Shown here: positions 26,496 to 35,904 of the stretch, in pieces
Layout of the letters: the number at the start of each line of letters is the position of its first letter
How positions within the stretch are numbered: the stretch's first letter is position 1
Source: Polaromonas hydrogenivorans
Lineage (GTDB): Bacteria; Pseudomonadota; Gammaproteobacteria; Burkholderiales; Burkholderiaceae_C
Length of the DNA: 64,000 nucleotides
Direction: 5' to 3'
NCBI RefSeq assembly: GCF_040105105.1
Contig: NZ_CP157676.1
Location: 248,001 to 312,000, forward strand
Notes under the pieces: generated by a model
Database searches by the model: none
What the model saw: only the letters and a program-made list of their open reading frames with translations
What the model was told of the DNA's origin: nothing
Program-made: the position numbers and the translations under genes

Positions 26496-27617
26496 TCACT
26501 GCGCATAGCGCGATGATGGGTTGGGGCCGTCCTGGAACGGATCGCCTGAATTCACAGTGGCACTGGGCATGCCGTCAATGGAAGGCCCTGCGGGCTGCAC
26601 AGGCGTCAGACCCGTGGCCAGCGTGGTGTTCAGCACCAGACGGCGCGCTGTCGGGAACAGCGTCCAGCCCCAGCGCTGCTGGGCATAGCCCCACAGGCCC
26701 TGCTTGAAGTAGATGGTCATCACAATCGCCAGCAAGCCCAGACCAATCAGGTACCAGGTGCCGTAGTCGCTGAAGAACTTGTTGAGCGCCCAGAACACCA
26801 GCGCCCCGACCAGCGGTCCTTCGATGCGTCCAATGCCGCCAATCACCACCATGAAGATGGCGAAGGCTGTCCAGTTAACGCTAAAGGCGGCGTCGGGACT
26901 GATGCGCAAGTTCCCGACGAAGTAAAGCCCGCCGGCCAGGCCCGCGCCAAAGGCAGCCACGGCATAGACCGCCAGCTTCATGCGCCCCACGGCAACACCC
27001 TGGGAACGGGCCGCCACTTCGTTGTCGCGAATCGCCAGCAGGGCTAGTCCCTGCTTGCTTCGCAGGAAAAAGTAAACCAGACCAATTGACGCCACCACGC
27101 AGGCCAAAGCCATCCAGTAGGTGACGGATTCGCGCGTAGCTTTCTCGATCCCGCGCAGCGCAGTCAAGCTGGTGCCAGAGCCGCCGCCCACGGCCGGAAT
27201 GTTGGCAATCGTGAGGCGGAACACCTCGGCGATGACCCAGGTGCCAATCGCAAAATACCCACCTTGCAAGCGAAACGCGATGCGAGACACCGGGATCGCA
27301 ATGAGGCCCGCTGCCAAAGCGCCCAACAGGACCGCGACGAAAGGGTTGATGCCCAGAAAATTGCCCAGCACCAGCATCGCATAGCCACCCAGGCCAAAAA
27401 ATGCCTGTTGGCCAATCGACACCATGCCGCCATAGCCAGCCATGAGGTTCCACATCATGGCAAAGATGAAATAGCAGGCGATTTCGACGAATTCACGCAT
27501 CCAGCTCGATTCGCCCCACCAGGGCAAGCTGACGGCCAGCCCCACCAATGCCAGACCCACGGCCAGGAGCGCCTGGCCACCTTGAATGCTGCGAACAACC
27601 TTGTACGACGGGTTCAT
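26496..27617 (-). CDS. livM: Branched-chain-type ABC permease LivM
   Basis: The 373-residue inner-membrane permease has the usual LivM helices (LNAYGG-like GYGGMVSIGQQAFFGLGGYA) and the DNEVAARSQGVAVGRMKLAV cytoplasmic loop that contacts the ATPase. The C-terminal 40 residues are extended and polar. The ATG at 27617 follows the LivH stop by 13 bp; a GTG at 27638 would overlap it. With LivH, LivF, LivG and the binding protein it forms an importer, probably for an aromatic compound. Confidence 0.9.
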   Translation of the reverse strand: MNPSYKVVRSIQGGQALLAVGLALVGLAVSLPWWGESSWMREFVEIACYFIFAMMWNLMAGYGGMVSIGQQAFFGLGGYAMLVLGNFLGINPFVAVLLGALAAGLIAIPVSRIAFRLQGGYFAIGTWVIAEVFRLTIANIPAVGGGSGTSLTALRGIEKATRESVTYWMALACVVASIGLVYFFLRSKQGLALLAIRDNEVAARSQGVAVGRMKLAVYAVAAFGAGLAGGLYFVGNLRISPDAAFSVNWTAFAIFMVVIGGIGRIEGPLVGALVFWALNKFFSDYGTWYLIGLGLLAIVMTIYFKQGLWGYAQQRWGWTLFPTARRLVLNTTLATGLTPVQPAGPSIDGMPSATVNSGDPFQDGPNPSSRYAQ

Positions 27618-27630
27618 GGAATTCACTTTC

Positions 27631-28485
27631 TCAACCACGGGTTTTGGGAAACAGGCCCTGCGGACGCAGCACCAGCACAGCTAGGAACATCAAATGCCCG
27701 CCCCAGATGCCCCAGCCAGGGTCGAAGCGAAAGCCCACCTGCTGTGTCACGCCCAGCAGCAGCGCACCGGCCAGCGTTCCCCAGAAGCTGCCCATGCCGC
27801 CGATGATCACGGCCTCGAAAGCGAACAGCAGCAGCAAAGGGCCGTCCGATGGCGCCACTGTGGTGCGCATGCCTTGAAGCGCACCAGCCAATGCCACCAG
27901 TACAAAGGCAAGCGCCGTGGCCATGGCATAGACCTTGCGCGCATTGAGTCCCATGAGCTCGGCAATTTCGCGGTCATCCGAGACAGCGCGAAACGACCGT
28001 CCCAAGGCGGTGTGGTTGAAGAGCCATTGCAGTCCTGCCGTGGTGGCAATGGCCAGCGCCAGGATGATCATGGGCAAGACACCGACGGACAAGTCTGGCG
28101 TTATCGACCAGCCCAGGGCATTGAGCCCGTTCGTCTCAATCGAGCGCGGGTCGGCCGAGAACAGTTCGAGCAAGAGGTTCTGCGTGACGATGGACAAACC
28201 AAAGGTGACGACCAGTGACGGCAGCGGGTCTTTTCCCAAGGTGCCATTGAGCACATAGCGCTGCAGCGCGTAGCCTACGATCCAGGCCAGCGGCAGTGTC
28301 ACCAGCATGGCCATGACTGGCGACAAGCCCGCGCCCACCAGCGCGAGCGTGGAAAACGAGCCCAGGATGATGAAATCGCCATGCGCGGTGTTCGTCAGCC
28401 GCATGACACCAAACATGAGCGACAGCCCGAGCGCGAACAAGCCATACAGACCTCCCAGCAGGAGGCCTTGCAACAAGGTTTCCAT
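27631..28485 (-). CDS. livH: Branched-chain-type ABC permease LivH
   Basis: The 284-residue permease has eight hydrophobic helices and the LivH signature RAVSDDREIAELMGLNARKV, the loop that couples to the ATPases. It begins with METLLQGLLLGGLYGLFALG. It partners LivM; the gap to livF is 3 bp, so they are tightly coupled. Confidence 0.92.
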   Translation of the reverse strand: METLLQGLLLGGLYGLFALGLSLMFGVMRLTNTAHGDFIILGSFSTLALVGAGLSPVMAMLVTLPLAWIVGYALQRYVLNGTLGKDPLPSLVVTFGLSIVTQNLLLELFSADPRSIETNGLNALGWSITPDLSVGVLPMIILALAIATTAGLQWLFNHTALGRSFRAVSDDREIAELMGLNARKVYAMATALAFVLVALAGALQGMRTTVAPSDGPLLLLFAFEAVIIGGMGSFWGTLAGALLLGVTQQVGFRFDPGWGIWGGHLMFLAVLVLRPQGLFPKTRG

Positions 28486-28488
28486 GAT

Positions 28489-29190
28489 TCAAACTCCGAA
28501 ATAGGCGTGGCTGATCTGCTCTTTGCTCAGATCGGTTGAAAGGCCTTGCAGCGATACCTGGCCCTCCTGAAAGCAATACAGGCGCTGCGACACTTGCCGT
28601 GCCACCGAGACATCCTGCTCGACGATCACCACGGCCATGCCTTCGGCGGTGATCGATGGCATCGCGTTGTAGATCTCCCGGATCACGATGGGCGCCAGGC
28701 CGAGCGACAACTCGTCGCACAGCAGCACCTCAGGATTGCTCATGAGCGCGCGGCCAATGGCCACCATCTGCTGCTGGCCACCGGAAAGCGAGGTGCCCGG
28801 CAAGTGGCGTTTCTCGTTCAGGATGGGAAACAGCCGGTACAGGCGATCGAGGCTCCAGGGCCCCTGGCGCTGCGCGTTGGCACCCATCAACAGGTTTTCT
28901 TCCACCGACAGGGAGGCAAACAAGCGCCGGCCCTCGGGCACCATGGCCAGACCCTGGCGAACGATTTTCCCGGGCGGCATGCCACCGATGGGCTGGCCTT
29001 TCCAGGTGATGGCCTCGGCCTTTGCCTTGACCAGCCCGGTCAGGCACTTCAGGAAGGTGGACTTGCCGGCGCCATTGGCGCCGATGATGGCGACCAGCTC
29101 CCCGGCGTTGAGTTCGAAATCAATGCCAAACAGGGCCTGGGCATCGCCGTAATAGGCTTTTAGGTGATGAGTTTGAAGCAGTGCGGCCAT
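28489..29190 (-). CDS. livF: Branched-chain-type ABC ATPase LivF
   Basis: The 233-residue ATPase has Walker A GANGAGKSTF, the signature SLSGGQQQMVAIGRALM and Walker B VLLCDELSLGLAP. It powers the importer together with LivG. Its start is 1 bp after the LivG stop. Confidence 0.94.
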   Translation of the reverse strand: MAALLQTHHLKAYYGDAQALFGIDFELNAGELVAIIGANGAGKSTFLKCLTGLVKAKAEAITWKGQPIGGMPPGKIVRQGLAMVPEGRRLFASLSVEENLLMGANAQRQGPWSLDRLYRLFPILNEKRHLPGTSLSGGQQQMVAIGRALMSNPEVLLCDELSLGLAPIVIREIYNAMPSITAEGMAVVIVEQDVSVARQVSQRLYCFQEGQVSLQGLSTDLSKEQISHAYFGV

Positions 29191-29191
29191 G

Positions 29192-29911
29192 TCAGACTTC
29201 CATTCCCATGTACACCCGCTGCACTTCGGGATCGTTCATCACATCGTGGGGTTTGCCTTCGGCCAGCTTTTGCCCGAAGTTGATGACAAACAGGCGGTCG
29301 GCCACCGACAGCAGCGCATGCACCACATGCTCGATCCAGATCATCGTGACGCCGCTGGCCTTGATGCGCTGCAGTTCCTCCACCAGTTCGTGGGCTTCAT
29401 GCTCGGTCAGTCCGCCGGCGATTTCGTCCAGCAGCAGCAGTTGCGGGCCGGTGGCCAGGGCGCGTGCGAGTTCGAGCCGCTTGCGGTTGAGCAGCGTGAG
29501 GGAACCTGCGGGCTTGTTGGCTTGCGGCATCAGGCCGGTTTGATCCAGCACCTGCACAGCCGTGTCCCAGGCAGCGCGCTCGGTCTGGCCGCCGCCAAAG
29601 CAGGCGGCCGTGACCAGGTTTTCGAACACGCTCATGTTGCCAAAGGGCTGCGGCACCTGGTAGCTGCGGCCCATGCCACGCCGGCAGCGCAGGTGGGGCG
29701 GGAGTGCCGTCACGTCTTCGCCGTTATATTCCACGCGGCCGGCGTTGACGCTCGCGTCACCCGAAATCAGGTTGAACAGCGTCGTTTTTCCCGCCCCGTT
29801 GGGGCCCAGAATACCCAGCGTTTCGCCCTTTTGCACCGACAGCGAGATGCTGTCGGTGACCTTGAGCGCCCCGTAGGATTTGCTGACCGAGTGCAGCGCG
29901 AGCAGTGGCAT
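29192..29911 (-). CDS. livG: Branched-chain-type ABC ATPase LivG
   Basis: The 239-residue ATPase has Walker A GPNGAGKTTLF and Walker B LLLLDEIAGGL. The signature is degenerate (SLTLLNRKRLELARALA), as is common in LivG. I start it at the ATG at 29911 (MPLLALHSVSKSYGAL); the long upstream extension is only an open frame in the binding-protein gene. Confidence 0.92.
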   Translation of the reverse strand: MPLLALHSVSKSYGALKVTDSISLSVQKGETLGILGPNGAGKTTLFNLISGDASVNAGRVEYNGEDVTALPPHLRCRRGMGRSYQVPQPFGNMSVFENLVTAACFGGGQTERAAWDTAVQVLDQTGLMPQANKPAGSLTLLNRKRLELARALATGPQLLLLDEIAGGLTEHEAHELVEELQRIKASGVTMIWIEHVVHALLSVADRLFVINFGQKLAEGKPHDVMNDPEVQRVYMGMEV

Positions 29912-29931
29912 GACAGCTTTTCCTTTGACGC

Positions 29932-31185
29932 TCAAAGCAGCCTGAGCGTGCCGCCCAAGGGAATCCTGGGCGCAGACACGTTGTTGACGATGGTCAGCTC
30001 GTACTTGTACTTTTTGCCCTTGCCCCACTGGCCCAGCACCAGCGGCGTCTTGCTGACGTTCTTGAACGGTCCCTTGCCGCCCCACGCCACATCACCCACC
30101 ACGGTGCCGAGCTTGGCTGAGGCCACGGCGTCACGCACATCGCCCGGCTTGAGCGACTTGCTGCGCTTGAGCGCATCGCAAGCCACCTCGAACAGTGCAT
30201 GGGTAAAGCCGATAGGCTGCGTCCATTGTTTCTTGGTGGTGGTTTCATAGGCTTCGGACAGGTCCTTGGCGCTTTGCCGGGTGATGCTGGACGTGAAGGG
30301 GTGCGATGGGCTCCACCAGACTTCCGTGCTCAGTCCATCGCCCAGATCACCCAGCGCCTCGATGGCGCCCGGGAAGAGAAGCGCCTTGCCCAGGGTGATG
30401 ACCTTGGGCTTGAAACCTTGCTGCCTGGCCTGCGTCAGGAAGGTCTTGGCATCAGGCGGGATCACCACGCCGGTGACGATTTCAACGCCGTCTTTCTTGA
30501 ATGCAGCAATCTGCGCACTGAAATCCTGCGTGCCGTTCTGAAAGCGCCCGGTATCGGTCAGGCTGAAGCCCATGCCGGACAAAGGCTTGGGAAAGCCGAG
30601 CTCCTTGTCGCCCCAGGCGTTGCCGTCGCCGTCGTTGGGAAACAAGGCGCCCACTTTTTTATTGGTGGCCACCGCCATCCAGCCGTTGGTGAAGCTGGTG
30701 ATCACGTCCTCCAGCCCCCAGAACATGTGATAAGTCCAGTTAAAGCCCGTTGCGGGATGTCCCTTGCGGCCAAAGAACCAGGGCTGCCACGGCACCACGC
30801 TGGAAATACAGGGCACCTCGTTGAGTTCACAGGCATCGCTGACGGGGTTGGCCGTTTCGGGAGTGCCGGCGGTGAGTATCAGGGCGACTTTGTCCTTCAG
30901 GATCAGGTCGTTGGCGACATCGCCCGCACGGTTGGGATTGGACTGGCTGTCCTTGAGCACGATTTGCACGACGTGTTTTTTGCCACCAATGACAATGCCA
31001 TCCTTGAAGGCAGTCTTCATCTGCTCGATCACCCATTTGTCGGCCTCGCCAAAGGGTGCCAGCGGGCCTGTCTGGGGCGACACATAACCGATCTTGACCG
31101 TGTCGGCGGCCCATGCCAGAGGCGTGGCGCCGGCGGCTGCGGCGATGGCCAGGCCTTGGGTGAAGTTTCTGCGGGTAATGCTCAT
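29932..31185 (-). CDS. ABC substrate-binding protein, Tat leader
   Basis: The 417-residue periplasmic type I binding protein starts MSITRRNFTQGLAIAAAAGA with a Tat-like twin-arginine leader, then VKIGYVSPQTGPLAPFGEAD. This is the leucine/amide-type family used for branched-chain amino acids, amides and many aromatics. Its place between maleylacetate reductase and LivG suggests that it binds hydroquinone or a precursor. The ATG at 31185 is preceded by GGAGACA. Confidence 0.92.
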   Translation of the reverse strand: MSITRRNFTQGLAIAAAAGATPLAWAADTVKIGYVSPQTGPLAPFGEADKWVIEQMKTAFKDGIVIGGKKHVVQIVLKDSQSNPNRAGDVANDLILKDKVALILTAGTPETANPVSDACELNEVPCISSVVPWQPWFFGRKGHPATGFNWTYHMFWGLEDVITSFTNGWMAVATNKKVGALFPNDGDGNAWGDKELGFPKPLSGMGFSLTDTGRFQNGTQDFSAQIAAFKKDGVEIVTGVVIPPDAKTFLTQARQQGFKPKVITLGKALLFPGAIEALGDLGDGLSTEVWWSPSHPFTSSITRQSAKDLSEAYETTTKKQWTQPIGFTHALFEVACDALKRSKSLKPGDVRDAVASAKLGTVVGDVAWGGKGPFKNVSKTPLVLGQWGKGKKYKYELTIVNNVSAPRIPLGGTLRLL

Positions 31186-31222
31186 GGTTGTCTCCTGTTG
31201 TTGTGGTGAAAGGCAGTGAAGG

Positions 31223-32284
31223 TCAAGCTTGCGGCGGCGCGCCATCAAAAGCGTTCTGCAGCAATTGCCGCAGGGCGGACCGCTCCAGCGGGCGCGGGTT
31301 GGGGTACTGGTTTTGCAGGGCGATGTCGCAGGCCTTGTCCAGGTCTTGCTCGCGCATGCCGATGTCCTTGAGCGCCACCGGCGCGCCGTTGTGCAAGGCC
31401 AGTTCATAAATGCCTTGAGGCGCAGAATCGACCTGCAGAGCCCGTGCAATACGTACCATGGCCTGTGGCGCAGCCTTGGCGTTGTAGGCCAGGGCATGCG
31501 ACAAGACGATGGTGTGGGTCTCGGCATGCGGTAAATTGAAGCTGCCGCCCAGGGTGTGGCAGAGCTTGTGATGCAGCGCCATTCCCACATGACCGAGCAC
31601 GGTGCCGCACAGCCAGGCGCCGTACAGGGCATCGCTGCGAGCAGCCATCTGGTCCGATTGCTGGCGGATTTGAGGCAAGGCCCGGCTGATGGCCGCGATA
31701 CCCTCTTCGGCCATCAGGCTCATGATGGGATTGCCGTCCACGGCATACAGCCCCTCGGCGGCATGGGCAATGGCGTTGATGCCGCTGGTCACGCTCAAGC
31801 CGACCGGCAGGCTTTGGCTCAACTCCGGGTCGTAGATCACCGTACGCGGTAAAACGCGCAGGTCGCGGCCTGTTTTCTTGATGCCTGCTTCGGTGATGCC
31901 GAAAATCGGCGTCATCTCGGATCCGGCATAGGTGGTGGGAATGGCCAGAATCGGCAGGCCCGACTCCATGGCGATGGCCTTGCCAAGCCCAATGGTGGAG
32001 CCACCCCCGATGGCGACGGCACAATCGGCGCCCAGTTGCCTGGCCACGGCCCGCGCTTCACGGGCGGTTTCGATCGGCACATGCATGACAGCGCGGTCGA
32101 ATATGCCCACGGCATGCGAACCGAGCAGATCAGCGATCTTCTGGGCCGAGGCACGCTGCTCTGGCGTGGACAACACCAAGGCTTTTTTGGCCCCCATGGC
32201 ATTGATTTCTTCGGACAGTTGCGCCAGCGCGCCGTTGCCAAAGATGACTCTGGAGGGCTGCGCGGTATATATAAAGGGTTTCAT
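31223..32284 (-). CDS. Maleylacetate reductase
   Basis: The 353-residue iron-type alcohol dehydrogenase family enzyme reduces maleylacetate to 3-oxoadipate with NAD(P)H. Visible features are the nucleotide-binding GGGSTIGLGKA, IPTTYAGSEMTPIFGITE and the family block HKLCHTLGGSFNLPHAETHT. It receives the products of both dioxygenase branches in the operon. The ATG at 32284 is preceded by GGAG with 5-bp spacing, and a GTG at 32290 overlaps the upstream stop, so coupling is tight. Confidence 0.93.
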   Translation of the reverse strand: MKPFIYTAQPSRVIFGNGALAQLSEEINAMGAKKALVLSTPEQRASAQKIADLLGSHAVGIFDRAVMHVPIETAREARAVARQLGADCAVAIGGGSTIGLGKAIAMESGLPILAIPTTYAGSEMTPIFGITEAGIKKTGRDLRVLPRTVIYDPELSQSLPVGLSVTSGINAIAHAAEGLYAVDGNPIMSLMAEEGIAAISRALPQIRQQSDQMAARSDALYGAWLCGTVLGHVGMALHHKLCHTLGGSFNLPHAETHTIVLSHALAYNAKAAPQAMVRIARALQVDSAPQGIYELALHNGAPVALKDIGMREQDLDKACDIALQNQYPNPRPLERSALRQLLQNAFDGAPPQA

Positions 32285-32286
32285 GC

Positions 32287-33273
32287 TCACTCCAGGCTTA
32301 AACCGCGGTCACGAATCAGGCGTGCCCACTTTTCTTGTTCAGTTTTTAGTGCCACACCGAACTGCTCAGGAGTGCTTCCGATGGCGGTGAGCCCTTGTTC
32401 TTTGAGACGAGCCACAAATTCAGGTTCGTTCATAATCTTTCGGATTTCAATCTGCAAACGATCCACGATCGGGCGTGGTGTGCCGGCAGGCGCCAGCATG
32501 CCAACCCATGAATTGACCTCCAAACCCTTGACTCCGGATTCCGCCACCGTTGGCACGTTCGCATACGCTGGCACGCGCTGAGCACCTGTCTGGGCCAAGG
32601 CTTTAAGCTTTCCAGCCTTGACATAAGGCTGGGCCAGCACTGCCGACAAGAACATCATTTCAACCTGCCCGCCGATGAGATCCTGCTGTGCCGGTCCGCC
32701 ACCCCGGTACGGAATATGGGTGATGAAGGTGCCGGTGACACTTTTGAAAAGCTCTGCTGTCAGGTGATTACTGGAACCCGAACCCACGCTGGCATAGTTG
32801 AAGCTGCCTGGTTTGGCTTTTAGCAGGCTAACGAAGGAGCGCAAATCCTGCGCAGGTACTTTGGAGTTGACGACCAGAATTAGCGGATTGCTGACAATCT
32901 GGGTTACAGGTACCAAATCCCGATTCACGTCAAAGCCCAGCTTGGGATAGACCAGCGGGTAGGTGGCATAGCTGTCAAATACCATGAGTAGCGTATGCCC
33001 ATCGGGTGTAGCTCGCGCCACTTCGAGGGCACCGACCGAGCCACCTGCCCCGCTGCGGTTGTCAATCACCAAGGGTTGACCCAAGGCTGCTTGCAGACGA
33101 GTCTGTAGCTGGCGGGTCACGGTATCGACAATGCCACCAGGAGGAAACGGCACCACGACGCGCACCGGTTTGGTTGGCCATGCAAGATTTGGCAAAGATG
33201 CTGGTTGTGCATGCAGCGTGCCAAGCACACCGCAGCCCATCACAAGCGTGGCGATCCATTGAATTGGGCGCAT
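32287..33273 (-). CDS. Bug-family tripartite tricarboxylate receptor
   Basis: The 328-residue periplasmic binding protein has a signal peptide (to HAQPAS) and the motif WPTKPVRVVVPFPPGGIVDT. It lies inside the hydroquinone operon between the aldehyde dehydrogenase and maleylacetate reductase genes, so it probably binds an aromatic acid or a pathway intermediate. It coexists with a full ABC importer, a second uptake route. Confidence 0.9.
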   Translation of the reverse strand: MRPIQWIATLVMGCGVLGTLHAQPASLPNLAWPTKPVRVVVPFPPGGIVDTVTRQLQTRLQAALGQPLVIDNRSGAGGSVGALEVARATPDGHTLLMVFDSYATYPLVYPKLGFDVNRDLVPVTQIVSNPLILVVNSKVPAQDLRSFVSLLKAKPGSFNYASVGSGSSNHLTAELFKSVTGTFITHIPYRGGGPAQQDLIGGQVEMMFLSAVLAQPYVKAGKLKALAQTGAQRVPAYANVPTVAESGVKGLEVNSWVGMLAPAGTPRPIVDRLQIEIRKIMNEPEFVARLKEQGLTAIGSTPEQFGVALKTEQEKWARLIRDRGLSLE

Positions 33274-33287
33274 GGTGTAATTTCCAA

Positions 33288-34796
33288 TTACCGCAGGTAA
33301 TGGGGCGCGAGTTGTGCGTCCACATTGACCCAGATACTTTTGACCTGGGTGTATTCGCGCATCGCATCAAAGCCCATTTCACGGCCGTAGCCTGAAGCAC
33401 CCACGCCACCGAACGGAGAGCCAGGGTTCACCCGCTTGTAGCAGTTGATCCAGACCATGCCGTTCCTCATATCGCGGGCAAATTTGTGCGCACGCTGCAA
33501 GTTATTGGTCCACAGGCCTCCCCCGAGGCCGTACTCGGTGCTGTTGGCGATCTGCAGGGCTTCTGCGTCGTCCTTGAAAGTGATGACGGTGACAAAGGGA
33601 CCGAAGACCTCTTCTTGCGCCACGCGGTCCTTCCAGGAAGCAGCGCGCACGATGGTCGGCTCGACATAGCAACCCCTTGCAAGATCGCCACCGGGTGCAT
33701 TGCCACCCGACAGGATTTCCCCGCCTTGACTTCGTGCCACGTCGACATAACTGAGCACGCGGTCACGGTGCTGCAGGCTGGTCAGCGGACCCATTTCGGT
33801 GTTGGGGTCCAGTGGATTGCCCAGACGAATGCTGCGCGCCAGAGGAATGAACTTCTCCAGGAACGCATCAGCAATTTTTTCGTGCAGCACCAGGCGCGAT
33901 CCGGCAATGCAGGCCTGGCCCTGGTTGTGAAAGATGGCCCAGGCAGCGCCGTTGACGGCAGCTATCAGGTTCGCATCCTCGAAAACGATGTTGGCGCCTT
34001 TTCCACCCAGTTCCAGCTGTACCTTCTTCAGGTTGCCCGCGCTCGCCTCCACGATGCGGCGACCCGTTGCCGTACTGCCGGTGAAGGCCACCTTGGCAAT
34101 CTCCGGATGCTCGGCAATGTATTGGCCCGCCACCGCTCCCAGGCCCGGAATGATGTTGACCACGCCATCGGGTATCCCGGCTTCGGCCATCAGCTCGGCA
34201 ATTTTGAGCGATGACAGGGGGGTGATTTCAGCGGGCTTGAGTACCACGCAGTTTCCTGCGGCCAGGGCCGGAGCCATCTTCCAGCTTGTGAACATCAGCG
34301 GGAAATTCCAGGGCACCACCTGCCCGACCACACCGACCGGCTCACGCAGCGTGTAGTTCAGAAAACCGGCTTCAACCGGAATCTGCTCGCCATGGAACTT
34401 GTCGGCCATACCGCCGAAATAGCGGTAGGTCACGGCTGTACGCGGCACGTCCAGCATCCGTGAGTCGCGAAGAGGGTGGCCTGTATCGAGCGACTCCAGA
34501 CGCGCCAGCTCTTCTGCGTTGTCTTCAATCAAATCCGCCAGCTTAAGCAAAATCCGGCCACGATCCATTGCCGCCATGCGGCTCCAGGACGGAAAGGCTT
34601 TGTGCGCTGCAGCTACAGCCTTGTCCACATCGGCGCGGCCCGCCATGGCAACTTGAGTAATGACCGAGTTGTCGTGCGGATTGAGGGTAGCCAGCGTCTC
34701 GCCAGATTCGGCATCAACAAACTGCCCATTGATGAACAACTGGTGGCGAACGGGCGTGCGCAAGCCTGCGGCGGCCGCAATGTCTTTGAGACTCAT
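33288..34796 (-). CDS. Aldehyde dehydrogenase (4-hydroxymuconic semialdehyde type)
   Basis: The 502-residue NAD(P)-dependent enzyme has catalytic Cys296 in NQGQACIAGSR, Glu262 in LELGGKGAN and the nucleotide-binding FTGST at 238-242. In hydroquinone operons this position is held by 4-hydroxymuconic semialdehyde dehydrogenase (HapE/PnpE), which gives maleylacetate from the ring-cleavage product. It lies 53 bp downstream of the dioxygenase large subunit. Confidence 0.9.
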   Translation of the reverse strand: MSLKDIAAAAGLRTPVRHQLFINGQFVDAESGETLATLNPHDNSVITQVAMAGRADVDKAVAAAHKAFPSWSRMAAMDRGRILLKLADLIEDNAEELARLESLDTGHPLRDSRMLDVPRTAVTYRYFGGMADKFHGEQIPVEAGFLNYTLREPVGVVGQVVPWNFPLMFTSWKMAPALAAGNCVVLKPAEITPLSSLKIAELMAEAGIPDGVVNIIPGLGAVAGQYIAEHPEIAKVAFTGSTATGRRIVEASAGNLKKVQLELGGKGANIVFEDANLIAAVNGAAWAIFHNQGQACIAGSRLVLHEKIADAFLEKFIPLARSIRLGNPLDPNTEMGPLTSLQHRDRVLSYVDVARSQGGEILSGGNAPGGDLARGCYVEPTIVRAASWKDRVAQEEVFGPFVTVITFKDDAEALQIANSTEYGLGGGLWTNNLQRAHKFARDMRNGMVWINCYKRVNPGSPFGGVGASGYGREMGFDAMREYTQVKSIWVNVDAQLAPHYLR

Positions 34797-34849
34797 GAAA
34801 ACTCCAGCCCCGCCACAGCGGGGAGTTGGTTATGGGTGGTTAGGGCGTA

Positions 34850-35857
34850 TCAGAACGAGACCGGGACTTCCGGTGCTTCGCCGTTCTGGATTTCATAGAC
34901 CAGCTTGGGCGAACCGTTTTCCCACACCAGTAGCATGGAACGCTTCGGGCTGTAGCCCTGATGGCGGCAGTACGCGGGCATGGCGGCCATGTCACCGGCC
35001 TTCATGATCACGCGCGCCAGAGGCTTTCCGGTGTTCTTGTCGGCACAATCCCAGGCGATCTCGTCGCTCATCTGGAAGAACCACTCGACGCGATCGTTCG
35101 AGTGCATGATGGGCAGAATATGCTCTTCGGTCGTGGGGCACATGTAGCTGTGCTTGACCACACTGGTGAACGAGGGGTTCCAGGTGACCTGTGAGCGGCT
35201 CAGGAAACCAAACAGGTTGAAGGCATGCACTTCGTTTTCAAAACCAGGCTCTGGATGCAATTCTGGCTGGTCCTGAGGTACATCGGCAAAACCGCGGTTC
35301 ACTGGTGCACCTCGCTCATCGCTTCGTAAATTCAGGTCACCCTTAAGACCTACGCAACGAGAAGCCAATTCACGAGCACGGGTAATGGCTGGGGTGTTGT
35401 TGCCATTCTTACGTCCGTAGGGCGTGCCCGTTTCTTGTGGTGCAGCAAAGGGGTCAAAACAGGCGTTGGTCCAATCATTCAGAATTTGCTCGAAAGTGGC
35501 GCGAATCTGTTCGGTTGGAAAGTTTTCCAACAGGTCAACCCCGGCCGCCTTCATGGTGCCGTTGAAGGCACCAGCCTGCATATCTACCGAACTGTAATGG
35601 TTGACGGTACCGAAGACATCGTCAAAGTTCACGCCACCATAAAAGAAGCCCCAACCGACATCGCGCATCAGCGCGCGCAGAAAGCTACCAATATCCATGG
35701 TGTGCGACAGGGGGCGACCGTCTCTGGTTTTCCAGGCGATGTGGGCAAAATATTCGTCGCGGCGAAAGCCAAACGAGCCCAGTTGAAAATCCTTGTAGCC
35801 CAGGGTGGCATCGGGCTGAGAAGCAATGACTTTGGCAAGTTCTGTAGGTGCGTTCAT
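34850..35857 (-). CDS. hapD: Hydroquinone 1,2-dioxygenase, large subunit
   Basis: The 335-residue protein matches the beta subunit of two-component hydroquinone dioxygenase (HapD/PnpD). Diagnostic segments are RRDEYFAHIAW, GWGFFYGGVNFDDVFGTVNH, EVHAFNLFGFLSRSQVTWNP and MPAYCRHQGYSPKRSMLLVW. The enzyme uses Fe(II) to open p-hydroquinone to 4-hydroxymuconic semialdehyde. The gene follows the small subunit by 47 bp. Family names vary between published strains; hapD is used for the large subunit. Confidence 0.93.
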   Translation of the reverse strand: MNAPTELAKVIASQPDATLGYKDFQLGSFGFRRDEYFAHIAWKTRDGRPLSHTMDIGSFLRALMRDVGWGFFYGGVNFDDVFGTVNHYSSVDMQAGAFNGTMKAAGVDLLENFPTEQIRATFEQILNDWTNACFDPFAAPQETGTPYGRKNGNNTPAITRARELASRCVGLKGDLNLRSDERGAPVNRGFADVPQDQPELHPEPGFENEVHAFNLFGFLSRSQVTWNPSFTSVVKHSYMCPTTEEHILPIMHSNDRVEWFFQMSDEIAWDCADKNTGKPLARVIMKAGDMAAMPAYCRHQGYSPKRSMLLVWENGSPKLVYEIQNGEAPEVPVSF

Positions 35858-35904
35858 GGTGTCAATCTTTCAGAAGTGATGGACAAATGCGATTTCGTGG
35901 GAAT